A program made the translations under genes and the position numbers. From positions 223,704-287,703 of the forward strand of contig CAVYWA010000023.1 of the NCBI GenBank assembly GCA_963772165.1: a stretch of 64,000 nucleotides of DNA, given 5' to 3'. Shown here one piece after another: positions 9,432 to 18,220 of the stretch. The DNA comes from JAGVPT01 sp963772165. GTDB taxonomy: Bacteria; Bacteroidota; Ignavibacteria; UBA10030; UBA8401. The notes under the pieces are model-generated. The model worked only from the letters and a program-made list of their open reading frames with translations. It was not told the DNA's origin and did no database searches. How positions within the stretch are numbered: position 1 is the first letter of the stretch; the number at the start of each line of letters is the position of its first letter.

Positions 9432-9992
9432 ATGGTTGGTATAAACACCGCTTTCGCGGGCCTTGTCTTCGTTCTTCTTTTTTCAGGACAGACTCTTGAC
9501 CGCGATGCATTACCAGCGAAAGGAGAAACGGCAATGGATATCACTGTCAGTAGCACAGCTTTTAAAGAAGGAGAAGTAATTCCACAAAAATATACATGCG
9601 ACGGCGAAAATGTCTCCCCGCCGCTTGAATGGTCGGGGGTTCCGAAGGGGACAAAAAGCCTCGCACTTATTGCGGACGACCCGGACGCGCCACGCGGGAC
9701 ATGGGTGCACTGGGTGCTCTTCAATATTCCTTCCAACGTGAATGGGCTTTCGGAAAACATCCCGCGGCACTCGACACTGAAGAATGGATCTCGGCAAGGC
9801 ATAAACGATTCCCGGGAACTCGGTTATGATGGCCCGTGCCCGCCGGGGGGAACGCATCGGTACTATTTCAAACTCTACGCACTTGATGTCGGACTTTCGT
9901 TGGAATCAGGTGCAACGAAAGCGCAATTGCTGAAAGCAATGGAAGGGCATATTCTTGGAGAGGGACAGGTGATGGGAAAATATAAAAGATAA
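9432..9992 (+). CDS. YbhB/YbcL family (Raf kinase inhibitor-like / PEBP) protein, probably exported
   Basis: Residues 36-186 form a PEBP-like beta fold: STAFKEGEVIPQKYTCDGEN, LALIADDPDAPRGTWVHWV, and YDGPCPPGGTHRYYFKLYALD are hallmarks of the bacterial YbhB/YbcL branch. The DPDAP and GPCPP segments line the anion-binding pocket. The N-terminus MVGINTAFAGLVFVLLFSG is hydrophobic and suggests a signal peptide or anchor, so the protein is likely periplasmic. ATG 9432 has AGGGAACG ahead of it; GTG 9411 is an alternative. The biological role of bacterial members is not settled. A low-complexity repeat follows and separates it from the amidase gene. Confidence 0.88.
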   Translation: MVGINTAFAGLVFVLLFSGQTLDRDALPAKGETAMDITVSSTAFKEGEVIPQKYTCDGENVSPPLEWSGVPKGTKSLALIADDPDAPRGTWVHWVLFNIPSNVNGLSENIPRHSTLKNGSRQGINDSRELGYDGPCPPGGTHRYYFKLYALDVGLSLESGATKAQLLKAMEGHILGEGQVMGKYKR

Positions 9993-10045
9993 TTAAGAAT
10001 ATGAATTAAGAATTATGAATTAAGAATTATGAATTATGAATTGAG
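9990..10045. repeat. GAATTATGAATTA-type tandem repeat
   Basis: About 55 bases made of imperfect 9-10 base units (AATTAAGAAT, ATGAATTAAG, AATTATGAAT). They share words with the repeat before cimA. The repeat fills most of the gap before the amidase gene. Confidence 0.6.
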
Positions 10046-10101
10046 AGAAGATTCATTCTGATGCGAAATCTTTTTTCGTGATTCACCATGTGTCATTTTC
10101 G

Positions 10102-11785
10102 ATGGATGGGAATATGCATCTGCGCACAAAATATTTGCTGACGGCTGGGGCTGCGTGTTGTCTATTTTTTATTCTTGGAGCGTTTGTCGAAGAGCGCGTA
10201 TCGTCGTCTGTAACCCGCGACGCCGTTGCAAGTGCGGAGAAATTGTTCGGGCTGAATTTCACCGATGTGAAACGGGATTCGATGCTCGACGGACTGAAAG
10301 ACCAGCTGGCCAGTTATCAAAATATCAGAAAAGTCGAGCTGGCAAACAGCATTCCGCCCGCGATGACGTTCAACCCGATTCCTCTCGGAATGAAATTTGA
10401 ATCAGTACGAAAAAAATTTGCTGCAAGCCCCGCAGGGAATGTTACCGTGCCGGCCAATTTCGAAGACCTCGCGTTTTATTCCGTAGGGCAACTTGCCGAG
10501 TTGATCAGGACCAGGAAAGTAACGTCGGTGCAGTTGACAACAATGTATCTGAACCGATTGAAGAAGTACAGCCCCAAGCTGTTCTGTGTCATTACGCTTA
10601 CGGAAGATCTGGCAATGAAGCAGGCAAAACAGGCCGATGCCGAGATCGCAGCGGGAAAATATCGCGGTCCGCTTCACGGAATTCCCTTCGGCGTCAAGGA
10701 TTTGCTCTCGACGAAAACGTACAAAACAACATGGGGAGCACCGCCGTTCAAGGACCAGATGATCGACGAGGATGCTGACCGTCGTAAAAAAATTGGAACA
10801 GGCCGGGGCCGTTCTGGTCGCGAAGCTTTCAATGGGGGAACTTGCCATGGACGATGTGTGGTACGGCGGAATGACCCGCAATCCTTGGAACTATAAAGAA
10901 GGCTCGAGCGGATCTTCCGCGGGCTCAGCTTCTGCAACCTCTGCCGGGCTGGTCGCCTTCGCTATCGGGACGGAGACGTGGGGGTCAATTGTTTCTCCCT
11001 CCTCCGTGTGCGGGACGACGGGGCTGCGGCCGACCTATGGGCGCGTGAGCAGAGCAGGGGCAATGGCGCTTGCATGGTCGATGGATAAGATCGGGCCGAT
11101 TTGCAGGACGGTTGAAGATTGTGCGCTGGTGTTCAACGCCATCTACGGACCTGATAAAAAAGACCAAACATTGTATGATCTCCCGTTCAACTATAATCCA
11201 AAAATTTCGTTGAGCGGTTTAAAAATCGGATATTTGAAGAATGATTTCGACAGCGTAAAGACAAACCGGGAAAACAACGATTCATCGTTTGCAGTGCTGC
11301 GAAGATTGGGAGCAAAGCTTATTCCGGTGACCCTTCCAGCGCTTCCTATCAGCGACCTTTCCATTATTCTCAGCGCTGAAGCGGGGGCCGCTTTTGACGA
11401 CTTGACGCGAAGCGGCAGAGATAGCCTGCTTGTGCGGCAGGCTAAATACGCATGGCCGAACGTCTTTCGAACGTCGCGATTTATTCCCGCCGTTGAATAC
11501 ATCCAGGCGAACCGCGTTCGGTACCTGGCTATTCAAGAGATGGCGAAGCTGATGAGTAAGGTGGACGTGATCGTTGCGCCGCCGTTTGATGGCGACAATT
11601 CGCTTCTCACAAATCTTACCGGGCACCCGTGCGTTGTTGTCCCGAACGGATTCTCGAAGGAAGGGACACCGACGAGCATCACCTTCCTCGGAAAATTGTT
11701 TGATGAAGCGACGCTTCTTGCGGTCGCAAAGCAGTACCAGGATGCAACAGACTTTCACCTCAAACATCCGAAGCTGGAAGAATAG
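10102..11785 (+). CDS. Exported amidase-signature enzyme, split by one extra base
   Basis: An amidase-signature hydrolase (Ser-Ser-Lys triad). GVKDLL supplies the lysine and the GSSGSSAGSASA loop the two serines; GTETWGSIVSPSS and FCGT-like segments follow. It differs from GatA in having an N-terminal hydrophobic stretch (LLTAGAACCLFFILGAFVEE) and a roughly 100-residue helical extension, typical of secreted or periplasmic amidases of unknown substrate. The frame breaks at 10777; removing that G (GCT-G-ACC) gives DEDATVVKKLEQAGAVL and a single 560-residue protein. The start is uncertain: GTG 10078, ATG 10102 and ATG 10114 are all in frame; 10102 or 10114 best fits a signal peptide. It ends 2 bases before the RidA gene, so the two are probably cotranscribed. 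Confidence 0.85.
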
Positions 11786-11787
11786 GC

Positions 11788-12189
11788 GTGAAGAGAAAGA
11801 ATATTTCGAGCGGAACCCCATGGGAACCGATTGTCGGGTACTCGAGGGCAGTCCGAATCGGTAACAAGGTTTTTGTATCGGGAACGACTGCAACGGATGC
11901 AGACGGGAAAGTTGTCGGCCCCGGCGATGCTTACGCTCAAGCGGTTCAGTCAATCAGGAACATTGAATCAGCGTTGAAGCAAGCGGGGGCGAGCTTGAAC
12001 GATGTTGTGCGGACGCGAATGTTTGTCGTCAATATCGGCGATTGGGAAAAAATCGGCAGAGCGCATGGAGAATTCTTCAAGAATATCCGCCCGGCCGCGA
12101 GTATGGTTGAAGTGCAGAGGCTTATCTCACCGGAAATGCTGGTGGAGATTGAAGCCGATGCAATCGTTGAAAAGAGAAAGAAAAAATGA
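11788..12189 (+). CDS. RidA/YjgF family protein
   Basis: A 133-residue member of the RidA family, small trimeric proteins that hydrolyse reactive enamine/imine intermediates of PLP enzymes or act in related catabolic steps. The family's conserved arginine is in VVRTRMFV (about residue 73) and the late glutamate in EIEADAIV (about 124). Start is GTG 11788, two bases after the amidase stop. Its stop overlaps the next gene by ATGA (12186-12189), indicating translational coupling with tag. Pairing with an amidase is common for catabolic RidA relatives. True RidA imine deaminase activity would also make sense beside the PLP-dependent threonine synthase, but the subfamily cannot be fixed by eye. 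Confidence 0.88.
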   Translation: MKRKNISSGTPWEPIVGYSRAVRIGNKVFVSGTTATDADGKVVGPGDAYAQAVQSIRNIESALKQAGASLNDVVRTRMFVVNIGDWEKIGRAHGEFFKNIRPAASMVEVQRLISPEMLVEIEADAIVEKRKKK

Positions 12190-12764
12190 AAGAGCGATGC
12201 GTTTGGAGCGGAACGGATCCGCTTTATATCGAATACCACGACAAAGAATGGGGTGTACCCGTTCATGACGACAGGAAATTGTTCGAAATGCTCATCCTTG
12301 AAGGAGCCCAGGCGGGTTTGAGCTGGATAACGATTTTGAGGAAACGCGAAAACTACAGGAAGGCATTCGATAATTTTGATCCCAAAAAAATTGCCCGGTA
12401 TGACCGAAGAAAAGTCAAATCCCTTCTCAGCAATGAAGGAATTGTCCGAAATAGGCTTAAGATCGCCGCGACTATCGGCAATGCAAAAGCATTTTTGGAT
12501 ATCCAAAAAGAGTTTGGAAGCTTTGATGCTTATGTGTGGAAGTTTGTCGGCGGGAAAGCAAAGCACAACAAGCCCAAAAGCCTTAAAGAGGTTCCAGCGA
12601 AAACGGCAGAATCGGATGCTATGAGCAAAGATCTAAAGATGCGTGGATTTAGCTTTGTCGGATCGACCATCTGTTATGCATTTATGCAGGCGGTCGGCAT
12701 GGTGGATGACCACACTACAAATTGTTTTCGAAAACAACCTATCACACAACATTTTATCAAATAA
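12186..12764 (+). CDS. tag: DNA-3-methyladenine glycosylase I
   Basis: Excises 3-methyladenine from DNA. The 192-residue protein has the N-terminal CVWSGTDPLYIEYHDKEWG with the first zinc ligands (Cys5, His18), the EGAQAGLSWITILRKRENYR helix-hairpin region, and the C-terminal MVDDHTTNCF segment with the remaining His and Cys zinc ligands. These are diagnostic of Tag. Length is normal. It overlaps the RidA gene by four bases and lies three bases before leuD, so a repair gene is embedded in a metabolic operon, probably by chance of operon growth. Confidence 0.95.
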   Translation: MKERCVWSGTDPLYIEYHDKEWGVPVHDDRKLFEMLILEGAQAGLSWITILRKRENYRKAFDNFDPKKIARYDRRKVKSLLSNEGIVRNRLKIAATIGNAKAFLDIQKEFGSFDAYVWKFVGGKAKHNKPKSLKEVPAKTAESDAMSKDLKMRGFSFVGSTICYAFMQAVGMVDDHTTNCFRKQPITQHFIK

Positions 12765-12767
12765 CGT

Positions 12768-13334
12768 ATGAAAAACACTATCACCGGAAAAGCATTTGTC
12801 CTCGGGAACGATATCGACACCGATCAAATTATCCCCGCCGTTCATTTGGTCTACAAACTCGACGACCCGGAGGAAAAGAAAAACTTTGGTCGGTATGCAT
12901 TGTCGGGAGTGCCGATCGAGGCCTCCGGTTTGCCTGCGGGAAACATCCCGTTTATCAAAGAGGGAAAGTGGCAATCGGACTATAAGATCATTGTCGCCGG
13001 AAAAAATTTTGGCTGCGGTTCGTCGCGCGAACATGCGCCCGTTGCGCTGGACATCGCCGGGATCGAGGCAGTCGTTGCCGAATCGTATGCGCGTATTTTT
13101 TACAGAAACGCTATCGACGGGGGCTTTGTCGCGCCGTTTGAGACGAACAAACATCTTTACCAGGAAATAAAAACAGGCGATGAATTGCTCCTCGACACGT
13201 CGAAAGGAATATTGACGAATTCTACCCGGCAGGTCGTCTATCAACTGAACCCACTTGGCGATATTGAAGGAATACTTCGCGCCGGCGGGATTTTTTCCTA
13301 TGCCCGGCAATCCGGGATGCTGAAGGAGCGATAA
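12768..13334 (+). CDS. leuD: 3-isopropylmalate dehydratase small subunit
   Basis: Swivelling domain subunit that partners LeuC (4653-5951). The 188-residue protein contains GNDIDTDQIIPA (residues 12-23), the conserved GKNFGCGSSREHAP loop near residue 80 and YARIFYRNAIDGG (about 107-119). It belongs to the short LeuD/HacB form that matches the archaeal-type LeuC seen here. The same heterodimer is expected to serve both leucine and the CimA-dependent isoleucine route. It begins three bases after tag and ends one base before proC. Confidence 0.95.
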   Translation: MKNTITGKAFVLGNDIDTDQIIPAVHLVYKLDDPEEKKNFGRYALSGVPIEASGLPAGNIPFIKEGKWQSDYKIIVAGKNFGCGSSREHAPVALDIAGIEAVVAESYARIFYRNAIDGGFVAPFETNKHLYQEIKTGDELLLDTSKGILTNSTRQVVYQLNPLGDIEGILRAGGIFSYARQSGMLKER

Positions 13335-13335
13335 C

Positions 13336-14223
13336 GTGGAACAGAAAAAAGAGCAGACATTTGTGACGAACGAGGAAGCATCGACCCGCGGAGAGAAAAT
13401 CAGCCTCAACCGGGCCATTGCCATCATCGGAGCGGGAAATATGGGAACATCGCTGCTTCGCGGAATATTGAACGCGAAGCTTGCCCCCCACGATAAAATT
13501 ATCGCGAGCGGAACCCATTCCGCGAAACTGGAAAAGCTCGGGTCGAAATGGAAAATAAATCACACGCTCGACAACGTGCAAGCAGCGCGATTTGCCGACA
13601 TCATCATGCTGTGTGTGAAGCCGTACACGATCGGTAAAGTTCTCGATGAAATACAATCGGTTTTGCGCGAAGACCAAATGCTGATCTCCATCGCAGCCGG
13701 CGTGACGATCGATTCGATCCTTCAGCGAACCGGGAAAAACAACCCGATCGTCCGTGCAATGCCGAACATTGCTTCCACGGTTGACGAAGGAGCCACCGCC
13801 GTCTCCTTCGGGAGTTTTGTGACCGAAGAGCAGCAGCGCATCGCGATTTCAATATTTGAAGCAGTCGGCGAGGTCGTCGTCGTCGAAGAGTCACAGCTCG
13901 ATGCCGTGACGGGATTGAGCGGCAGCGGTCCCGCGTATATCTATATGGTCATTGAAGCGTTGATCGACGGCGGGGTAAAAATGGGGTTGCCCCGGGACGT
14001 TGCAACGAAACTTGCCGTTCAAACAGTGCTCGGCTCAGCAAAGCTCGTCAAAGAATCGAACCTTCATCCTGCAATTTTGCGCGACCAGGTCACAACCCCC
14101 GGCGGAACGGCAATCAATGCCGTGCACGAGCTTGAGTCCCACGGACTTCGCTCGATGCTCATCAATGCTGTTGCAACGGCAACGAATCGGTCGAAAGAAT
14201 TGAGCGAGATGATCAATAAGTGA
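13336..14223 (+). CDS. proC: Pyrroline-5-carboxylate reductase
   Basis: Last step of proline synthesis, NAD(P)H-dependent. The Rossmann motif AIIGAGNMGTSLLRG is at about residues 29-43, and the family signatures VKPYTIGKVL, RAMPNIAS, GLSGSGPAYIYM and QVTTPGGTAINAVHELE all appear. The 295-residue length includes an unusual N-terminal extension of about 25 polar residues before the Rossmann strand. GTG 13336 lies one base after leuD; an internal start after the extension cannot be excluded, but no clear ribosome-binding site was seen for one. A short GTTGAAAGTTCAAAGTTAAAG repeat follows in the gap to leuB. Confidence 0.94.
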   Translation: MEQKKEQTFVTNEEASTRGEKISLNRAIAIIGAGNMGTSLLRGILNAKLAPHDKIIASGTHSAKLEKLGSKWKINHTLDNVQAARFADIIMLCVKPYTIGKVLDEIQSVLREDQMLISIAAGVTIDSILQRTGKNNPIVRAMPNIASTVDEGATAVSFGSFVTEEQQRIAISIFEAVGEVVVVEESQLDAVTGLSGSGPAYIYMVIEALIDGGVKMGLPRDVATKLAVQTVLGSAKLVKESNLHPAILRDQVTTPGGTAINAVHELESHGLRSMLINAVATATNRSKELSEMINK

Positions 14224-14290
14224 AAAGTTGAAAGTTCAAAGTTAAAGAACGCGCAAACTCATTATCACATTCGATGGAAAGTAGAATTCT

Positions 14291-15364
14291 GTGTACACTA
14301 TTACAGTAATACCCGGTGATGGAATCGGACGAGAAGTTGTTGCGGGCGGAGTTAAAATTTTAGAGACAATTTCTAAAAAGTACGGACATCAATTCACGTT
14401 CACACAAGCGCTTGCCGGCGGGGCGGCGTTGGATGCCGTCGGGATTCCGCTGCCGGAAGAGACGCTGTCGAGTTGTCGGGCGAGCGACGCTGTGCTTCTT
14501 GGCGCCGTTGGCGGACCGAAGTGGGATAATAATCCTCCGCATTTGAAGCCCGAACAAGCTCTGCTGGGACTTCGGAAAAGTCTTGGGCTCTATGCCAATA
14601 TCCGCCCGGCAAAAATATTCTCTGCTCTCATCGGGGCTTCAGCGCTGAAGCGGGATGTGATTGAAGGAGTCGATATTGTCGTTGTTCGCGAGCTGACCGG
14701 TGGAATCTATTTTGGAACCCCGCGCGGCATCGAGACGAAAAACGGCGAGCTGAGTGCGACCAATACGCTCGTTTATTCCGAATCTGAAATCCGGCGCATT
14801 GCAAAAAGTGCGTTTGAAATTGCCCTCAAGAGACGAAAGAAAGTTTGTTCTGTTGACAAGGCCAACATCCTCGAAACGTCTCAGCTTTGGCGAAAGACGG
14901 TGACGGCCGTTGCAGAAAACTATCGTGACGTAGAACTCTCCCACATGTATGTCGACAACTGCGCAATGCAGCTTGTTCGTAATCCCAGACAATTCGATGT
15001 GATCGTCACGGAAAATATGTTCGGCGATATTCTGAGCGACGAAGCGGCGATGCTCACCGGTTCAATCGGCATGCTTGCCTCGGCGAGCCTGGGGGGAAAG
15101 GTAGCGCTGTACGAGCCCGTTCACGGCAGCGCCCCCGATATCGCCGGACAGGATAAGGCAAATCCTATCGCCACGATCTCATCGGTTGCCATGATGCTCC
15201 GGTATTCGTTCAACCTCCAAAAAGAGGCCGACGACATTGAGTCTGCAATTGAAAAAGTCCTTGATAATGGATACCGAACTCCCGATATTATGACGGAGAA
15301 TTCAAAACGTATCGGGACAAAAGAGATGGCGGAACGGCTCTGTTCCGCAATATTGACACCATGA
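14291..15364 (+). CDS. leuB: 3-isopropylmalate dehydrogenase
   Basis: NAD-dependent oxidative decarboxylation of 3-isopropylmalate; in the CimA pathway the same enzyme converts erythro-3-methylmalate to 2-oxobutanoate. The 357-residue protein starts VIPGDGIGREVV, has LRKSLGLYANIRP with substrate-binding arginines, VRELTGGIYFG, DKANILETSQLWR and the cofactor loop YEPVHGSAPDIAGQDKANP. GTG 14291 is chosen, with GGAAAG upstream. Its TGA (15362-15364) overlaps the ATG of a threonine-rich leader peptide, so ribosomes leaving leuB may feed the attenuator directly. Confidence 0.95.
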   Translation: MYTITVIPGDGIGREVVAGGVKILETISKKYGHQFTFTQALAGGAALDAVGIPLPEETLSSCRASDAVLLGAVGGPKWDNNPPHLKPEQALLGLRKSLGLYANIRPAKIFSALIGASALKRDVIEGVDIVVVRELTGGIYFGTPRGIETKNGELSATNTLVYSESEIRRIAKSAFEIALKRRKKVCSVDKANILETSQLWRKTVTAVAENYRDVELSHMYVDNCAMQLVRNPRQFDVIVTENMFGDILSDEAAMLTGSIGMLASASLGGKVALYEPVHGSAPDIAGQDKANPIATISSVAMMLRYSFNLQKEADDIESAIEKVLDNGYRTPDIMTENSKRIGTKEMAERLCSAILTP

Positions 15365-15432
15365 ACACAACAACGACAATAACTACGACCACGCATCCGA
15401 CGCCCGGCGTCCGAGCGCTTTCGTGTGTATAA
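15361..15432 (+). CDS. thrL: Threonine-rich leader peptide of the lysC-thrC-thrB operon
   Basis: A 23-codon reading frame, ATG 15361 to TAA 15430. Codons 3-6, 8-11 and 14 are threonine and codon 7 is isoleucine: nine Thr plus one Ile within twelve codons. This is the composition of known thr operon leader peptides, and the gene lies directly before an aspartokinase-threonine synthase-homoserine kinase operon. ATG overlaps the leuB stop (ATGA). The frame is followed by competing hairpins (see next two entries). The peptide itself needs no function; its translation senses charged tRNA-Thr. The symbol is given by analogy with E. coli thrL. Confidence 0.85.
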   Translation: MNTTTTITTTTHPTPGVRALSCV

Positions 15433-15459
15433 ATTTTCCATCAACCTCACGAAGCCTCG
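15412..15459 (+). promoter_or_regulatory. Antiterminator of the thr attenuator
   Basis: CGAGcGCtTTCGTG at 15412-15425 can pair with CACGAAGCCTCG at 15448-15459: 12 base pairs with two single-base bulges. The 3' strand overlaps the 5' arm of the terminator, so the two structures exclude each other. The 5' strand lies under the last leader codons (18-22): a ribosome stalled at the Thr codons leaves it free, one reaching the stop codon covers it. A small upstream hairpin GACGC/GCGTC (15399-15411) could be the pause hairpin. Confidence 0.75.
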
Positions 15460-15484
15460 AAGAACACTCGAGGCTTTTTTGTTT
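15452..15484 (+). terminator. Attenuator terminator before lysC
   Basis: AAGCCTCGA (15452-15460) pairs with TCGAGGCTT (15468-15476) over a 7-base loop, followed by a T-rich tract (TTTTTTGTTTT, partly in the stem). It is a strong intrinsic terminator 16 bases before the lysC start and 20 bases after the leader stop codon. Confidence 0.85.
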
Positions 15485-15499
15485 TAGGGATTTCGCATC

Positions 15500-16894
15500 A
15501 TGATCACAATGAAATTTGGCGGCACTTCTGTCGGCGATCTTCAGCGGCTCCAGGAAGTTGCTGCGATTGTTCACTCGTATTTACCCCAACGGCCCGTGGT
15601 CGTTGCCTCGGCAATGGCCGGGGTAACCAATACACTCCTCGATACGGCTCAACTCGCCGTTCAACGCGATACCGACCGGGTGAAAAAAAACATCGAGGCT
15701 TTAAAAGAGAAGCATCTCGATATTGCGAACACGTTATTGAAACACGCAGTCCGGCACAAAGAGTTAATCCATCGTCATTCACAGCTTATGGACGAATTGA
15801 CGAACCTCTACCGCGGTGTCAGTTTATTGAAGGAACTGAGCGTGCGTTCGCTCGATGCCATTGCGTCGTTCGGCGAGATTCTTTCGTGTCTACAGCTCGC
15901 CGCGATATTGAGCGACCATGATATGACGGCTGAATTCGTGGACGCAAGGACAATTATTCGTACCGACAGTCATTTTGGAGAGGCAACGGTTGACTTTTCC
16001 GTGACGAACGAAAACATCAGAAAAACCCTCCAGCCGTTGATCGAGAAAAATATCGTGCCGGTCGTGACCGGATTCATCGGAAGCACCGAGGACGGTTTGA
16101 CCACCACGCTCGGCCGCAGCGGCTCTGATTACACCGGATCGATTGTCGGTGCTGCGCTCGACAGCGAGGAAATTTGGATATGGACCGATGTCGACGGGGT
16201 GATGACCGCCGACCCGCGGCATGTGAAGGGGGCAAAAGTGCTGTCGGAGATCTCATACCGCGAAGCCGCAGAAATGTCCTACTTCGGCGCAAAAGTCATC
16301 CACCCGAAGACGATGATGCCTGCCATCGAAAAAAATATTCCGATCAGGATAAAAAATACATTCAATCCATCACATCCGGGGACGTTGATTTCGCAGTCCA
16401 CAAAGTCGGTTGAACGGTTTGTGAAAAACATTACGTCCATCGACAATCTGAGCCTCGTTTCGATCGAAGGGAATGGCATGGTCGGAGTTCCCGGGATCTC
16501 CGCGCGAATATTCTCTGCGCTCGCTCGCGTTAGAGTAAATGTGATGATGATTTCGCAGGCTTCTTCCGAGCACAATGTCTGCGTTGTCATCCCTCAGAAA
16601 GATTGCGGAAAAGGCTTGAAGGAGCTTCGGAATGAATTCGAGGTCGACATCGAGAAGAAAATCGTTGACGACATCAAACTCCAGGAAAACGTCTCCATCG
16701 TCGCCGTTGTCGGAGAGGGAATGAAGGGCATGCGCGGGATCGCGGGAAAGACTTTCACCGCCGTTGCCGATGCCAACGTCAACATTGTCGCCATTGCTCA
16801 AGGCTCGTCGGAGCTGAATATTTCGCTCGTTGTCGAGCAGGCAGAAGTTCACAAGGCGGTACAGGCAATTCATGACGCCTTCCATTTGACGTAA
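15500..16894 (+). CDS. lysC: Aspartate kinase (monofunctional, two ACT domains)
   Basis: Phosphorylates aspartate, the first step towards lysine, methionine and threonine. The 464-residue protein begins MITMKFGGTSVGDLQ with the kinase motif, has TTLGRSGSDYTGSIVG (about residues 196-211), the EISYREAAEMSYFGAKVIHP segment, and two C-terminal ACT domains (about 310-385 and 390-464) for feedback control. It lacks the homoserine dehydrogenase fusion of ThrA, so that step is encoded elsewhere. Its position behind a threonine attenuator and before thrC-thrB indicates threonine supply as the main job of this copy. Confidence 0.95.
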   Translation: MITMKFGGTSVGDLQRLQEVAAIVHSYLPQRPVVVASAMAGVTNTLLDTAQLAVQRDTDRVKKNIEALKEKHLDIANTLLKHAVRHKELIHRHSQLMDELTNLYRGVSLLKELSVRSLDAIASFGEILSCLQLAAILSDHDMTAEFVDARTIIRTDSHFGEATVDFSVTNENIRKTLQPLIEKNIVPVVTGFIGSTEDGLTTTLGRSGSDYTGSIVGAALDSEEIWIWTDVDGVMTADPRHVKGAKVLSEISYREAAEMSYFGAKVIHPKTMMPAIEKNIPIRIKNTFNPSHPGTLISQSTKSVERFVKNITSIDNLSLVSIEGNGMVGVPGISARIFSALARVRVNVMMISQASSEHNVCVVIPQKDCGKGLKELRNEFEVDIEKKIVDDIKLQENVSIVAVVGEGMKGMRGIAGKTFTAVADANVNIVAIAQGSSELNISLVVEQAEVHKAVQAIHDAFHLT

Positions 16895-16920
16895 TATTCA
16901 TTCATCGAGATACCACGACT

Positions 16921-18189
16921 ATGAAATTCTCAATTCTCAAATGCATTTCGTGCGGAAAAGAATATCCGTTGACCGAGGTCCGGTTTACGTGCGCATGCGG
17001 AAATCTTCTTGATGTCGAGCACGATTTGTCTCTCCTGAAAAAGAAGTTCCGCCTTTCGAAAAAATATTTTAATGGTAAACGATCCATCATTAATAACCAG
17101 CCTTCAGGCGGTGTTTGGCATTTCCGCGAGCTCGTCCTGCCGTCTGTTTCCGATAAAGAAATTGTTTCTAAGCAGGAAGGAAACACACGTTTGTATTGCA
17201 GCAGGAAAATTTCTTCCTGGCTGAGTCTTCAACGGTTTTACCTCAAGCATGAAGGAGAAAACCCGACGGGGTCTTTCAAGGACAGAGGAATGACCGTTGC
17301 AACAACGCAGGCGAAGCGGCTGCATCAAAAAGCGGTTGTGTGCGCGTCGACAGGAAATACTTCCGCGTCGCTCGCAGCATACGCATCGGAGGCGGAGATA
17401 ACGGGGCTGGTGCTGATCCCCAAAGGAAATGTCGCCGTCGGAAAAATATCTCAAGCGCTCGCCTATGGAACAAAGACCCTCGTTGTCGACGGAGATTTTG
17501 ATGATTGTATGCGTTTGATTTTTGAAGCACAGGAAAAATTGCAGGCCTACCCGCTGAACTCCATCAACCCATTTCGGATTGAAGGGCAAAAGACAATTAT
17601 TTGGGAAACGCTGCAACAGCTTCAGTGGAAAGTTCCCGACTGGTTTGTTTTTCCCGGCGGCAATCTCGGCAACACGAGCGCATTCGGCAAAGCACTGCAT
17701 GAAGCATTGCAGCTCGGTTTAATCGAAAAGATGCCGAGGTTTGCCGTTATTCAAGCAAAAGGAGCCAGCCCGTTTTACGAAGCATATAAAAATGGATTTA
17801 AAGAATTAAAGCCTCAGAAAGCCGAAACGATTGCAACGGCAATCAAAATCGGGAATCCGGCAAACTACACGAAAGCGATCAGGTCGCTGCAATGGACAAA
17901 CGGCATTGTTGAAAGCGTGAGCGACGAAGAAATCCTGGAAGCAAAAGCAGCGGTCGATACTGCCGGCATCGGTGCCGAACCTGCGTCGTGTGCGACGGTT
18001 GCTGGACTCAAAAAATTAATCGGCAGCGGCACGATTAAGTCCAGGGAAACCGTTGTCGGAATTCTTACCGGAAATATTTTGAAGGACCCCCAAATCATCG
18101 TCGACTACCATATCACGAAGCGGAGTCCGCACTCAAATCCGCCGGTCGAGATCAAAGCGTCGATCGAGGAAGTGAAAAGATTCTTATAG
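16921..18189 (+). CDS. thrC: Threonine synthase
   Basis: PLP enzyme that turns O-phosphohomoserine into threonine. The 422-residue protein has an N-terminal zinc-ribbon-like CISCGKEYPL and CACG segment, the PLP lysine in ENPTGSFKDRGM (about residue 119), CASTGNTSASLAAYAS phosphate-binding loop, and PGGNLGNTSAFGKAL. This is the class with the short N-terminal domain typical of many bacteria and archaea. It follows lysC by 26 bases and precedes thrB by 31, in one operon under the threonine attenuator. Confidence 0.95.
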   Translation: MKFSILKCISCGKEYPLTEVRFTCACGNLLDVEHDLSLLKKKFRLSKKYFNGKRSIINNQPSGGVWHFRELVLPSVSDKEIVSKQEGNTRLYCSRKISSWLSLQRFYLKHEGENPTGSFKDRGMTVATTQAKRLHQKAVVCASTGNTSASLAAYASEAEITGLVLIPKGNVAVGKISQALAYGTKTLVVDGDFDDCMRLIFEAQEKLQAYPLNSINPFRIEGQKTIIWETLQQLQWKVPDWFVFPGGNLGNTSAFGKALHEALQLGLIEKMPRFAVIQAKGASPFYEAYKNGFKELKPQKAETIATAIKIGNPANYTKAIRSLQWTNGIVESVSDEEILEAKAAVDTAGIGAEPASCATVAGLKKLIGSGTIKSRETVVGILTGNILKDPQIIVDYHITKRSPHSNPPVEIKASIEEVKRFL

Positions 18190-18220
18190 TCCGTCCCCTT
18201 AGTGTAATTTCGGTGAACCA

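Noticed and set aside
15353..15381. TTGACA before the thr leader as a promoter.
   Set aside because: The base sextet 17 bases downstream is ACAATA and transcription would start within the leader codons, which would disable the attenuator.
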